DNA from: Actinocorallia sp039871655
GTDB lineage: Bacteria > Actinomycetota > Actinomycetes > Streptosporangiales > Streptosporangiaceae
Assembly (NCBI RefSeq): GCF_039871655.1
Contig: NZ_JBDPLZ010000008.1
Span: 186,001-250,000, forward strand
Direction: 5' to 3'
Length of the DNA: 64,000 nt
Part shown: piece after piece, positions 32,511 through 40,176 of the stretch
Layout: each line of letters starts with the position of its first letter
Position numbering within the stretch: position 1 is the first letter of the stretch
Translations under genes and position numbers: made by a program
Notes under the pieces: model-generated
The model's input: only the letters and a program-made list of their open reading frames with translations
What the model was told of the DNA's origin: nothing
Database searches by the model: none

Positions 32511-33761
32511 GTGCACGATCTTGAAGTAGTGGAGATCTGCGCCGGTGCAGGGGGACAGTCACTCGGTCTAGAGCGTGCCGGATTCAGGCACCGACTAGCA
32601 GTCGAGCTAGACACAAATGCCTGCAACACGCTTAGAGCAAACCTCGCCCATCCAGAGGTCGTGCGCCAGGGAGACGTTGCAGATCATGAAGTCTGGGACC
32701 CCGCCGAGCACGAAGGCGTTGACTTGCTTGCAGGCGGGGTACCGTGCCCCCCCTTCAGCATCGCCGGCAAGCAGCTCGGTGCCACCGATGAGCGCGACTT
32801 GTTCGCCTGGGCCGTCGAGCAATGCGAGATCGTCAAGCCGCGGGCCCTGATGCTCGAGAACGTTCGAGGCCTGAGCATGCCTCGCTTCGCTGCATACCGC
32901 CAGCATGTCCTCGACAGGCTCATCTCGCTGGGATACGTCGGTGAATGGAAACTCCTCCATGCATCCGACTTTGGGGTATCCCAGCTCCGACCCCGATTCG
33001 TTCTAGTCGCGCTCCAAGAGGAAGACGCCTCTTACTTCCGATGGCCGGCGCCTCACCCGGAAAAGGCTCCCACTGTGGGAGAGGTTCTCTACGACCTCAT
33101 GGCCTCTAAAGGCTGGCCAGGAGCAGAGGCATGGGCAAAGAAGGCAAACAAGATTGCCCCCACCATCGTGGGTGGTTCAAAGAAGCATGGCGGGGCCGAC
33201 CTCGGCCCAACTCGTGCCAAACGGGCTTGGGCAGAAATGGGTGTCGATGCTCTTGGCGTCGCTGACGAGCCTCCCGGCAAAGATCGCCCCATCGACTGGA
33301 CCCCGAAGCTGACCTGCGAAATGGTAGCTCGCCTTCAGGGCTGGGACGATGGCGAGTACAAGTGGAAGTTCACTGGCAAGAAGACCTCCACCTACCGCCA
33401 AATCGGCAACGCGTTCCCGCCGCCCGTCGCCCGAGCGATTGGCGAAGCAATCGTAGCTGCCTTCAACCATGAGGGAGAGCCAGAGGAACGGATCATCCCC
33501 TCGGTCGATCCGATCTACCAGGCTCTACGTGATGCTGACGACTATCTGACCCCAGCTCAAATCGCGCGGATCGCCAGACGCCAACTTCCGCTAGAGGACC
33601 TTGAACGGCATATCAGTATCCTCAACCGTGATTTCGAGATCGATACTCGCCAGTCGAAGTCCGGCCCTTCTTACAAACTCCTTTCTTTTAAGGCTTTCAC
33701 AGGCCAAGAAGACCATGTTCGGCACGAGGCATTCCAGCTAGCCTTGCCAACAATTAGTTGA
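32511..33761 (+). CDS. DNA (cytosine-5) methyltransferase, NaeI-type
   Basis: 416 residues from GTG 32511 (AGGAGG four bases upstream; ATGs at 32448 and 32466 are alternatives). C5 motifs: I EICAGAGGQSLGLERAGF, IV GGVPCPPFSIAG with catalytic Cys of the PC pair, VI LMLENVRG, VIII QLRPRFVLVAL, X STYRQIGNAFPPPVARAIGEA. The target recognition region between VIII and X contains KIAPTIVGGSKKHGG. After motif X ~90 extra residues form a winged-helix-like tail (YLTPAQIARIARRQLPLEDLERHISILNRDFEI). It should methylate GCCGGC and protect against the NaeI-type enzyme. Confidence 0.92.
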   Translation: MHDLEVVEICAGAGGQSLGLERAGFRHRLAVELDTNACNTLRANLAHPEVVRQGDVADHEVWDPAEHEGVDLLAGGVPCPPFSIAGKQLGATDERDLFAWAVEQCEIVKPRALMLENVRGLSMPRFAAYRQHVLDRLISLGYVGEWKLLHASDFGVSQLRPRFVLVALQEEDASYFRWPAPHPEKAPTVGEVLYDLMASKGWPGAEAWAKKANKIAPTIVGGSKKHGGADLGPTRAKRAWAEMGVDALGVADEPPGKDRPIDWTPKLTCEMVARLQGWDDGEYKWKFTGKKTSTYRQIGNAFPPPVARAIGEAIVAAFNHEGEPEERIIPSVDPIYQALRDADDYLTPAQIARIARRQLPLEDLERHISILNRDFEIDTRQSKSGPSYKLLSFKAFTGQEDHVRHEAFQLALPTIS

Positions 33762-33787
33762 ACTAGCGCCTTGGCGTCCTCACTCAA

Positions 33788-33836
33788 CCAAGGATGCAGG
33801 GGTACAGTTTATAGATCTGTACCCCTACATCCTTGG
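33788..33836. repeat. 20-bp near-perfect inverted repeat downstream of methyltransferase
   Basis: Arms 33788-33807 and 33817-33836 match at 19 of 20 positions (one C/T mismatch) around the nine-base loop TTTATAGAT. The cores are GGGGTACAG and CTGTACCCC. It starts 27 bp after the methyltransferase stop and ends 16 bp before the GTG of the following ATPase gene. It could be a terminator-type hairpin, an operator, or a non-autonomous element end. No U-run follows. Confidence 0.7.
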
Positions 33837-33851
33837 CGGCGGGGAGCTCCG

Positions 33852-35330
33852 GTGGAGAAGCCTCAGGGGATGTTCGACCGGGACCATGAGTGGGGAGCGC
33901 TCACCAGGTTCATCACCGATGAGCAGCCCGGAGCGACCCTCGGCGTGGTCTCCGGGCGGCGGCGTCAGGGCAAGACCTTCCTCCTCGACGCGGCCTGCCG
34001 GGCCGCCGGGGGCTTCTATTTCGGGGCTACTGAGGCCGCCGACGCCGAGTCGCTGCGCCGGATCAGTGCCGCGCTCACCGAGCATGTCCGGCCGCCGAGT
34101 CCCTACCACTTCGCCCATTGGGCCGAAGTCATCGACGCTCTCTTCGCCCTTGGCTCTGAGCGGCCGGTCCCTGTCGTGATCGACGAGTTTCCCTGCCTCG
34201 CCAAAGCCAATCCCGAGCTGCCGTCCATCCTCCAAGAGGCCCTGCGCCCTCTGCGCGACCAGCGTGTCGCTTCACGCACCCGGCTTCTGCTCTGTGGCTC
34301 GGCTCTGACCTTCATGGGCAAGCTCCTGTCTGGCAACGCGCCGCTGCGCGGCAGGTCCGGGCTGGAACTGCTCATCCGTCCTCTCGATTACCACCTCGCC
34401 GCCGACTTCTGGGGCATCACCGACCCGCGGCTGGCTTTGATGGTCCACTCGATCGTCGGAGGCACGCCCGCTTACCGGCGCGAGTTCACTCGCGGTGACT
34501 CTCCGTCCGGGCCTGAGGACTTCGATGACTGGGTCGTCCGCACCGTCCTCAACCCCGAGACGCCGCTCTTCCGTGAGGCCCGCTATCTACTCGCCGAAGA
34601 ACCCGACCTGCGTGACACCGCCCTCTACCTGTCCGTCCTGGGGGCCGTCGCCGACGGGAACGCCACTCGATGCGGCATCGCCGGCTACCTGGAGCGCAAG
34701 GCCACCGACATCGCGCATCCCATCAACGTCCTCGAAGACGCCGGGCTGCTCCACCGCGACGCGGACGTCTTCCGTGAGAACAGGCCGACCTACCGCATCA
34801 CCGAACCTCTGATCGGCTTCCACCACGCCATCATGCGGCCCGTCTGGGACCAACTGGAACGCCCCGGCAGCGCCCGACGGGTCTGGCAGGCCAGCCGCCG
34901 ACGCTTCGTCAGCAACGTCCTCGGCCCGCACTTCGAACAGATCTGCCGGGAATGGACCCTCCACCACGCCGACCCTGACCTGCTCGGCGGGCTACCAGCC
35001 CGAGTCGGTCACGGAACCGTCCACGACCCCAAGGCGCGCACCGGCCACGAAGTCGACGTCGCCGTCGTCGGTATCGCCGACAACGGCAAGCCGCCCCTGC
35101 TCGCCATCGGCGAGGCCAAATGGAACGACACCATGGGAGCCGCCCACCTCCAACGCCTCCACCACATTCGCGATCTCATCGCCCAGACCGGCCGCTACGA
35201 CACCACGCACACCAAACTGCTCTGCTTCAGTGGAGCGGGATTCAACGACAAGGCGTATGCCTCAGCCAGCGCCTCCCCCGACATCCACCTCATCGACCTG
35301 CCCACCCTTTACGGCCGCGACCGGCCGTAA
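33852..35330 (+). CDS. DUF234/archaeal-type AAA ATPase with nuclease-like C-terminus
   Basis: 492 residues from GTG 33852 (GGGGAG upstream). N-terminal P-loop: VVSGRRRQGKTFLLDAACR; Walker B-like VVIDEFPCLAKANPEL; then LLLCGSALTFMGKLLSG. The middle carries a winged helix (ATDIAHPINVLEDAGLLHR; PTYRITEPLIGFHHAI). The C-terminus has VDVAVVGIADNGKPPLLAIGEAKWND, whose D and E-x-K resemble the DUF234 restriction-endonuclease fold. Members are often called archaeal ATPases and may be mobile or defence related. The upstream frame beginning at 33771 would read through the inverted repeat and is unlikely. Confidence 0.8.
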   Translation: MEKPQGMFDRDHEWGALTRFITDEQPGATLGVVSGRRRQGKTFLLDAACRAAGGFYFGATEAADAESLRRISAALTEHVRPPSPYHFAHWAEVIDALFALGSERPVPVVIDEFPCLAKANPELPSILQEALRPLRDQRVASRTRLLLCGSALTFMGKLLSGNAPLRGRSGLELLIRPLDYHLAADFWGITDPRLALMVHSIVGGTPAYRREFTRGDSPSGPEDFDDWVVRTVLNPETPLFREARYLLAEEPDLRDTALYLSVLGAVADGNATRCGIAGYLERKATDIAHPINVLEDAGLLHRDADVFRENRPTYRITEPLIGFHHAIMRPVWDQLERPGSARRVWQASRRRFVSNVLGPHFEQICREWTLHHADPDLLGGLPARVGHGTVHDPKARTGHEVDVAVVGIADNGKPPLLAIGEAKWNDTMGAAHLQRLHHIRDLIAQTGRYDTTHTKLLCFSGAGFNDKAYASASASPDIHLIDLPTLYGRDRP

Positions 35331-35344
35331 AGGGCTCGGGCCGT

Positions 35345-37285
35345 TCACCCCTCCCCCAGCAGGAGGGGACGGACGAAGACCGGTGCCTGGGGTCCGGCAC
35401 AGCACTCGCATTCATCCGGTAGGCCAGTGGTGTCGCAGTCGGAGACGCGTTCCAGCTCCCCGGACGGCATGGTCAGCCGGTACGCCCAGGTCGGTCCTTC
35501 GATCCTCCAGTTCGAACCGGCTGGTATGAGCAGGTGGTCTTCGTCCTCCCAGAACATCTTGGAAGTCTCGGCTCCTGCCGGAAGACGAAGAACCCTCGGT
35601 AGGGACCGGGAGTCGGTCAGGTCGAAGAAGGTGATGGCCGGCGGATCGTCGTGGGCGAGGTAGAGCGTCCTGCCGCCAGGGGCCATACGGACGCCACGGT
35701 CGATGCTCGCGTGGTAGCGGTCGCCGCCGGACTCGATGACCACAAGCCCGTCCGGCCGTAGGGCAAGGGTCGCGCCGCTGAGCGGGTCGACCTGTTCCAC
35801 GTCCCGAGGAAGAGCTTCGGGTTCACGGCCGGGTCTCCAGCGCCAGGTCGTCGGTGGGCCGGGTGTGCAGCCGTGGAAGTAGACGCAGCCGTCGAACACT
35901 CCGACGATCTTCACATGCCTGGCGGCGGGGTCATGCGGAACGGAGGCGCGGGTTCCGTCGACCAGGTCGAACGTGTACAGGTCGCTTCCGTTTTCCGCGG
36001 CGATCGTTCGTTCGTCCAGAAGGAACAGCGGCGTTCCGTACTCGGACACGGAGCCGATCTCGTCCAATCGGCTGTCGGGCCGGAGAAGGTTCAATTCCTC
36101 CTCACCCGGGCCGTGGTCGTGCAGGATCAGCCCGTGCGGGGTTCGGGATATCCGTATCGGGGCCTCGTGCCAGAGATCGATGAAACCGCCCGGGCAGGGT
36201 TCGCCGTACTCCGCCACGATTTCGGGTTCGCCGTCCCGCCAGACGACCAGCCGGCCGTCACTTCCGAGCATTCCCGCTCTCGGTGGAGGACCGACCGGAT
36301 GAGCACCGGCCGCGGGTACGGCGATGAGGTCGATCGTGTCGTCGGGAGCCATCCGGAACCCCGCGACGGCATCAACGGAACCGGCGTTCGCGACCGCCGT
36401 GCGAATGTCCTCTGCGGAGACCAGAAGGCAATCGGCCGCATCGGCGACGGAGACCGATTCACGAGCGCTCCAAGCCAAGAGCGAGAAGACGTCGGCTGCC
36501 AGGGCCTCATACCGCAGATAGTCATCGGCGCCGCTCAGCGCCCTGGTCGTGGCCAGGCGTGGATCCAGCGGAGGAAACTCGTCGGCGATCCGGAATTCAC
36601 CGGCTTTCTCCGAGAGGAGACCGACGGAGACGAGCAGCGGAAGGGCTGACTCGACTTCTGCGATGGCTTCCTTCTCCTCCAAGAAGTCCGGGCGGGCTCG
36701 GAGTCCGTCCAAGACCTGCTCGGGCCGCACGGCTCGGCCGTTCTCGGCGACCCGGCGGGCGACGCAGAAGACCCGCCACACAGGAGCAGGCAAAGCGGCC
36801 TTCCAACCGGAAGACCTCGCGCGAACGGCTGGAGTGCTCCTCACCAGCCGCAACGGTGGTTCGGCGGTATCCGACACCCGCCAGAACCGGAGGCACCAGG
36901 CCCCAGCAGAGGCCGAAACCCTGACTCGGTACAGTCCGGGACCGTCCAACGCCAGGGATTCGTTGGGGAAATCATCCATGCTCTGCCAGACCGAGCCGCT
37001 ACGGCAGAGATACGGGGTCTCCAGCACATCGGACCAAGCCTCATGATCGGCCATCGGCGAACTGTCGTGGAACTCGATCCTGAGATCGACTTTCGCCTCC
37101 GCCGGGTTTCCCTGCAACCATCCCGCGCCGGCACGCACGAACGTCCCGCTCTTGTGCAGCGGCCCGATCCCCCGTTCGAGTGACCCTGCGGACGCGTGCT
37201 CGTTTCCGTCGGGGAAGTCCTCGACACGAAGTCCGTACAGGTCCACCGGGTGCCGCTCATCATGGAGGGCGCGTACCAAGGCCAC
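35345..37285 (-). CDS. Large unknown protein with beta-propeller-like C-terminal half
   Basis: About 646 residues if it starts at GTG 37285; the true start is uncertain, since no ribosome site is clear and the frame is open to 37669 through the divergent barstar gene. Residues ~1-140 include EFHDSSPMADHEAWSDVLETP and GPGLYRVRVSASAGAWCLRFW, as in a family of unknown actinobacterial proteins. The middle is helical with two winged-helix-like parts. From ~residue 370, repeated WD/YVTN-like strands form a probable beta-propeller (VVWRDGEPEIVAEYGEP, DLYTFDLVDGTRASV, TLYLAHDDPPAITFFDL). The C-terminus has DECECC. Function not known. Confidence 0.5.
   Translation of the reverse strand: MALVRALHDERHPVDLYGLRVEDFPDGNEHASAGSLERGIGPLHKSGTFVRAGAGWLQGNPAEAKVDLRIEFHDSSPMADHEAWSDVLETPYLCRSGSVWQSMDDFPNESLALDGPGLYRVRVSASAGAWCLRFWRVSDTAEPPLRLVRSTPAVRARSSGWKAALPAPVWRVFCVARRVAENGRAVRPEQVLDGLRARPDFLEEKEAIAEVESALPLLVSVGLLSEKAGEFRIADEFPPLDPRLATTRALSGADDYLRYEALAADVFSLLAWSARESVSVADAADCLLVSAEDIRTAVANAGSVDAVAGFRMAPDDTIDLIAVPAAGAHPVGPPPRAGMLGSDGRLVVWRDGEPEIVAEYGEPCPGGFIDLWHEAPIRISRTPHGLILHDHGPGEEELNLLRPDSRLDEIGSVSEYGTPLFLLDERTIAAENGSDLYTFDLVDGTRASVPHDPAARHVKIVGVFDGCVYFHGCTPGPPTTWRWRPGREPEALPRDVEQVDPLSGATLALRPDGLVVIESGGDRYHASIDRGVRMAPGGRTLYLAHDDPPAITFFDLTDSRSLPRVLRLPAGAETSKMFWEDEDHLLIPAGSNWRIEGPTWAYRLTMPSGELERVSDCDTTGLPDECECCAGPQAPVFVRPLLLGEG
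35348..35368. terminator. Hairpin between convergent genes
   Basis: CCCCTCC (35348-35354) pairs with GGAGGGG (35362-35368) across seven bases. It sits at the convergent 3' ends of the ATPase and the propeller-like gene, inside the last codons of the latter. Possible bidirectional terminator. Confidence 0.35.
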
Positions 37286-37402
37286 ACCCAGAAGATAACG
37301 ATCAATCGCGTGCGGCCGGGGACTTGTTCGCCGAGATGCGGCCGCTGATCTGCGCGCTCGGAATGAGGATCTCTTAATACAGGCCGGCTTATCCTGCAAG
37401 GC

Positions 37403-38314
37403 GTGACCGTGATCTATGTTGTCGAGGGTTCGCAGGTCGGAAGTCTGGAAGACTTCTGGCGAGTGGTGGGCGAGGCCATCGGTTGCGGTGGCTACTTCGG
37501 GAAATGCCTGGACTCCTTCGTCGACTGCTTGCGGGGCGGGTTCGGGACACTTGATGATGGCGACTACGTCATCGAGTGGCATGATCACGAGATCTCGAAG
37601 CGGAACCTCGGCCACGCGGAGACCACTCGGCAACTCGAGCGCTGGTTGCAGCACTGCCATCCCAACCACAAAGTCAGCATGCAGGCTCGTCTGGCGGCCG
37701 CCCGCAGACGTGGTCAGCGAGGTAGATCATGGCGTGCACTGACGGAAGGCCTCCCAACAGCTCACTTCCCGAGCCTGCGTGGTGGCTTGAGAATCCCGAG
37801 CTCTGGCCTCTGCTCACGTTCGAAGCCGGCCATAGTGAGGACGGCGGGCCCATCGACCTGGCGGCCGGGGATCGGCGGCAAGTGCTTGAGAGCCTGGCCC
37901 GCTGCCCTGGCCTCGCCGATCTGGAGTTCGCGCGTTTCCTACTCGTCCAGGAGACGCATGCGCACGGGCACTACTGGGGCTTCTGCCACAGCATCGAGAT
38001 CGCCGCGATTCTGGTCGCCGAGCACCGCCGCGTCCAGGACGTCTGGCTTCTTTGGGAGGCGGTCCACAGGAGCTTCGACACCCTGGGAATCATGCCTCAC
38101 CGGATCGTCTACGCTGCCGGCGTCGAACACACCCTCCAGTACGTCGCCGACAGTGACCATCCTCGGCGGGACCTCCTGCTCGAAGACCTTCGCCGGATGG
38201 CCGACACCACCGACGAGCAAGTCGCCCGGCTTCTCGCCGACCGTCGGCGTCACCACGCGTCGGGGCGGTGACGAGCACTGTGTCCAGGTCGTCGATCGGA
38301 GCACGCTGACATGA
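37403..38314 (+). CDS. Barstar-like protein; frame runs on through next gene
   Basis: The first ~100 residues are barstar-like: VVEGSQVGSLEDFWRVVGEAIGCGGYFGKCLDSFVDCLRGGFGT (barnase-binding helix region with GKCLDSFVDCL), then DYVIEWHDHEISKRNLG and ETTRQLERWLQHCHP. A normal barstar ends near residue 90-130. Here the frame stays open to 38314, giving 303 residues whose second part has shadow composition and overlaps the well-supported gene at 37729-38271. The natural stop may have been lost by frameshift. No barnase-type nuclease is seen nearby. A lone immunity protein seems likely. Confidence 0.55.
   Translation: MTVIYVVEGSQVGSLEDFWRVVGEAIGCGGYFGKCLDSFVDCLRGGFGTLDDGDYVIEWHDHEISKRNLGHAETTRQLERWLQHCHPNHKVSMQARLAAARRRGQRGRSWRALTEGLPTAHFPSLRGGLRIPSSGLCSRSKPAIVRTAGPSTWRPGIGGKCLRAWPAALASPIWSSRVSYSSRRRMRTGTTGASATASRSPRFWSPSTAASRTSGFFGRRSTGASTPWESCLTGSSTLPASNTPSSTSPTVTILGGTSCSKTFAGWPTPPTSKSPGFSPTVGVTTRRGGDEHCVQVVDRSTLT
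37729..38271 (+). CDS. Hypothetical helical protein
   Basis: 180 residues with GAGG six bases before the ATG. Composition and codon use look real: WWLENPELWPLLTFEAGHSEDGGP, LARCPGLADLEFARFLLVQETHAHGHYWGFCHSIEIAAILVAEHRRVQDVWLLWEA, HRIVYAAGVEHTLQYVADS. The EAVHRSFDTLG segment and many histidines are notable. I do not recognise a family. It may form an operon with the barstar-like gene before it and the S1 gene after it. Confidence 0.65.
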   Translation: MACTDGRPPNSSLPEPAWWLENPELWPLLTFEAGHSEDGGPIDLAAGDRRQVLESLARCPGLADLEFARFLLVQETHAHGHYWGFCHSIEIAAILVAEHRRVQDVWLLWEAVHRSFDTLGIMPHRIVYAAGVEHTLQYVADSDHPRRDLLLEDLRRMADTTDEQVARLLADRRRHHASGR

Positions 38315-38859
38315 CGGAACGGATCCTCGGCGAAAGCGAGTCGGCCTTCCTGCGGACGCTGCGCCGGGGGCAGATCGTCCAGGGGACGGTCATCGAGATC
38401 GCTCATTTCGGAGTGACCTTCGTGGACATCGGCGGCTTCACCGCCATGATCAACATTCCCGAGATCTCCTGGCGATATATCGATCACCCCTCCGACGTCG
38501 TCGCCGTCGGGCAAGAAGTCACCGCCGAAATCCTCGACGTCGATTTCGGGCGCGGGCGCGTGTCCCTGTCTCTCAAAGCGCTCCAGGACGACCCGTTCCA
38601 GGAGCTCCAGCAGCGGGTCGGGCACGTCGTCACCGGTCCTGTCACCAAGGTCGTGCCCTTCGGGGTCTTCGTCCGGGTCGAAAACGTGAAGCACGGTTTC
38701 GAGGGCTTGTTGCCCCGTTCCGAACTGGGGCAGAGCACCGTAGAGGTCGGTGACCTTCTCACTGTGCGGATCGCCCAGGTGGACGTCACCCGCAGACGGA
38801 TCGCGCTCACGCTCCCGTCGATGGGCGGCCTTGGGGAAGACCGCAAGGACCAGCCGTAA
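38311..38859 (+). CDS. S1 RNA-binding domain protein
   Basis: 182 residues with two S1/OB modules. The first, RRGQIVQGTVIEIAHFGVTFVDIGGFTAMINIPEISW, leads to GQEVTAEILDVDFGRGRVSLSLKALQDDPF; the second, VGHVVTGPVTKVVPFGVFVRVENVKHGFEGLLPRSELG, leads to GDLLTVRIAQVDVTRRRIALTLPSM. Residue spacing is typical of ribosomal protein S1 repeats. Likely an RNA-binding translation or stability factor; the four-to-six-repeat bulk of true RpsA is missing. ATG at 38311 with GGAG upstream. Confidence 0.85.
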   Translation: MTERILGESESAFLRTLRRGQIVQGTVIEIAHFGVTFVDIGGFTAMINIPEISWRYIDHPSDVVAVGQEVTAEILDVDFGRGRVSLSLKALQDDPFQELQQRVGHVVTGPVTKVVPFGVFVRVENVKHGFEGLLPRSELGQSTVEVGDLLTVRIAQVDVTRRRIALTLPSMGGLGEDRKDQP

Positions 38860-39042
38860 CAGGCGCCCGAGATCGGCCAAGGGCGGCCGCGCATCAGCGG
38901 GCCGACCATCGCGCGGCTGCGGTCTCATGCAGGCCGAGCTGCCGGAATTCCGCGGGCGTAACGCTCCGGGGGGCCATCCCCCGTACGAGGACTCAGGTCA
39001 GCACCATGGGACAGCGCATGTGCGATCCGTAGCGTCAACGGC

Positions 39043-40176
39043 ATGCGGATCCTTGGTGCGAACTTGACGATCCTCACCCTCCTCGCGGTCGCCCTGGCCG
39101 GGACGCCGGCACGCGCGGCGGCGACGGAGTGCGGGGATCTGCCAGGACTGCGGGCCGGGTTGAACCGGCTCATCACCGAACAGGGCCTCGCGGGAGCGGC
39201 CGTCGAGGTCGACAACCCCCGTTGCGGCAGATGGACGGCGTCCGCCGGGGTCGCCGACCGGCGCATCGGACGGCCCATGCCCGTCGACGAGCGGTTCCGG
39301 ATCGGCAGCATCACCAAGACGTTCACGGCCGTCGCCGTGCTCCAGCTCGCCGCCGAGGGACAGGTCTCGCTGGACGCGTCCGTGGACTCCTACCTGCCCG
39401 GCCTGGTCCAGGGCGCCTACGACGGGCGGCGTATGAGCGTCCGAGACCTGCTCCGGCACACCTCCGGGCTGCCCGACCACGCCGACCTGCCCGAAGGCGA
39501 GCAATGGCGGTACCGCACGTTCCGGCCGGCCGAACTGGTCCGACTGGCGCTGGCGATGCCGCGCCCGGAACGGACCTGGCACTACTCGACCACCAACTAC
39601 GCACTCGCCGGAATGATCGTCGAGCGGGTCACCGGACGGCCGCTGGAAGCCGAGGTCGAGCGGCGCGTCCTGCGGCCGCTGGGGCTGTCCGGCACGTACT
39701 GGCCGGGGGACTCCCCCGCCATTCGGGGCGCGCACCCGCGCAGCTACACGCTGGTCGAACAGAACGGCACGCCCATCCGGATCGATGGGACGAACTGGAA
39801 CATGTCGTACGGCTGGGCGGGCGGCGCGCTCATCTCCACCCTGCCCGACCTGAACCGCTTCTTCGACGCGCTCCTCGACGGCCGCCTCCTGCCCGCGCCC
39901 TGGACGGCGGAGCTGACACGCACCATCCCCGCCGACGAGGAGCGGCTGGGCGCCGGAGCCCGGTACGGGCTGGGCGTCATGTCGCTGCCGATGAGCTGCG
40001 GCGGCCACTGGATCGGCCACGGCGGCACCAGCCCCGGCGGCTTCCGCGCCTGGACCGCCGTCAACCCCAACGGACGGCGCGTGTCGTTCGTGCTCAACGA
40101 AGTACCGGCCACCGAACAGGCCGAACTGGACTTCCGCGCGGTCGTCGACACCGCCCTGTGCGAGGAGAACCGATGA
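39043..40176 (+). CDS. Secreted serine hydrolase, class C beta-lactamase/DD-peptidase fold
   Basis: 377 residues. Signal peptide MRILGANLTILTLLAVALAGTPARA, cleaved near ARA|AAT. Catalytic SITK (SxxK) at ~88, YSTTNY (Y-x-N class) at ~186, and HGGTSPGGF (H-x-G) near 327, so all three motifs of a serine beta-lactamase/D-Ala-D-Ala carboxypeptidase fold are present. May act on peptidoglycan stem peptides or another ester. It overlaps the following peptidase gene by ATGA, so the two secreted enzymes are made together. Confidence 0.88.
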   Translation: MRILGANLTILTLLAVALAGTPARAAATECGDLPGLRAGLNRLITEQGLAGAAVEVDNPRCGRWTASAGVADRRIGRPMPVDERFRIGSITKTFTAVAVLQLAAEGQVSLDASVDSYLPGLVQGAYDGRRMSVRDLLRHTSGLPDHADLPEGEQWRYRTFRPAELVRLALAMPRPERTWHYSTTNYALAGMIVERVTGRPLEAEVERRVLRPLGLSGTYWPGDSPAIRGAHPRSYTLVEQNGTPIRIDGTNWNMSYGWAGGALISTLPDLNRFFDALLDGRLLPAPWTAELTRTIPADEERLGAGARYGLGVMSLPMSCGGHWIGHGGTSPGGFRAWTAVNPNGRRVSFVLNEVPATEQAELDFRAVVDTALCEENR

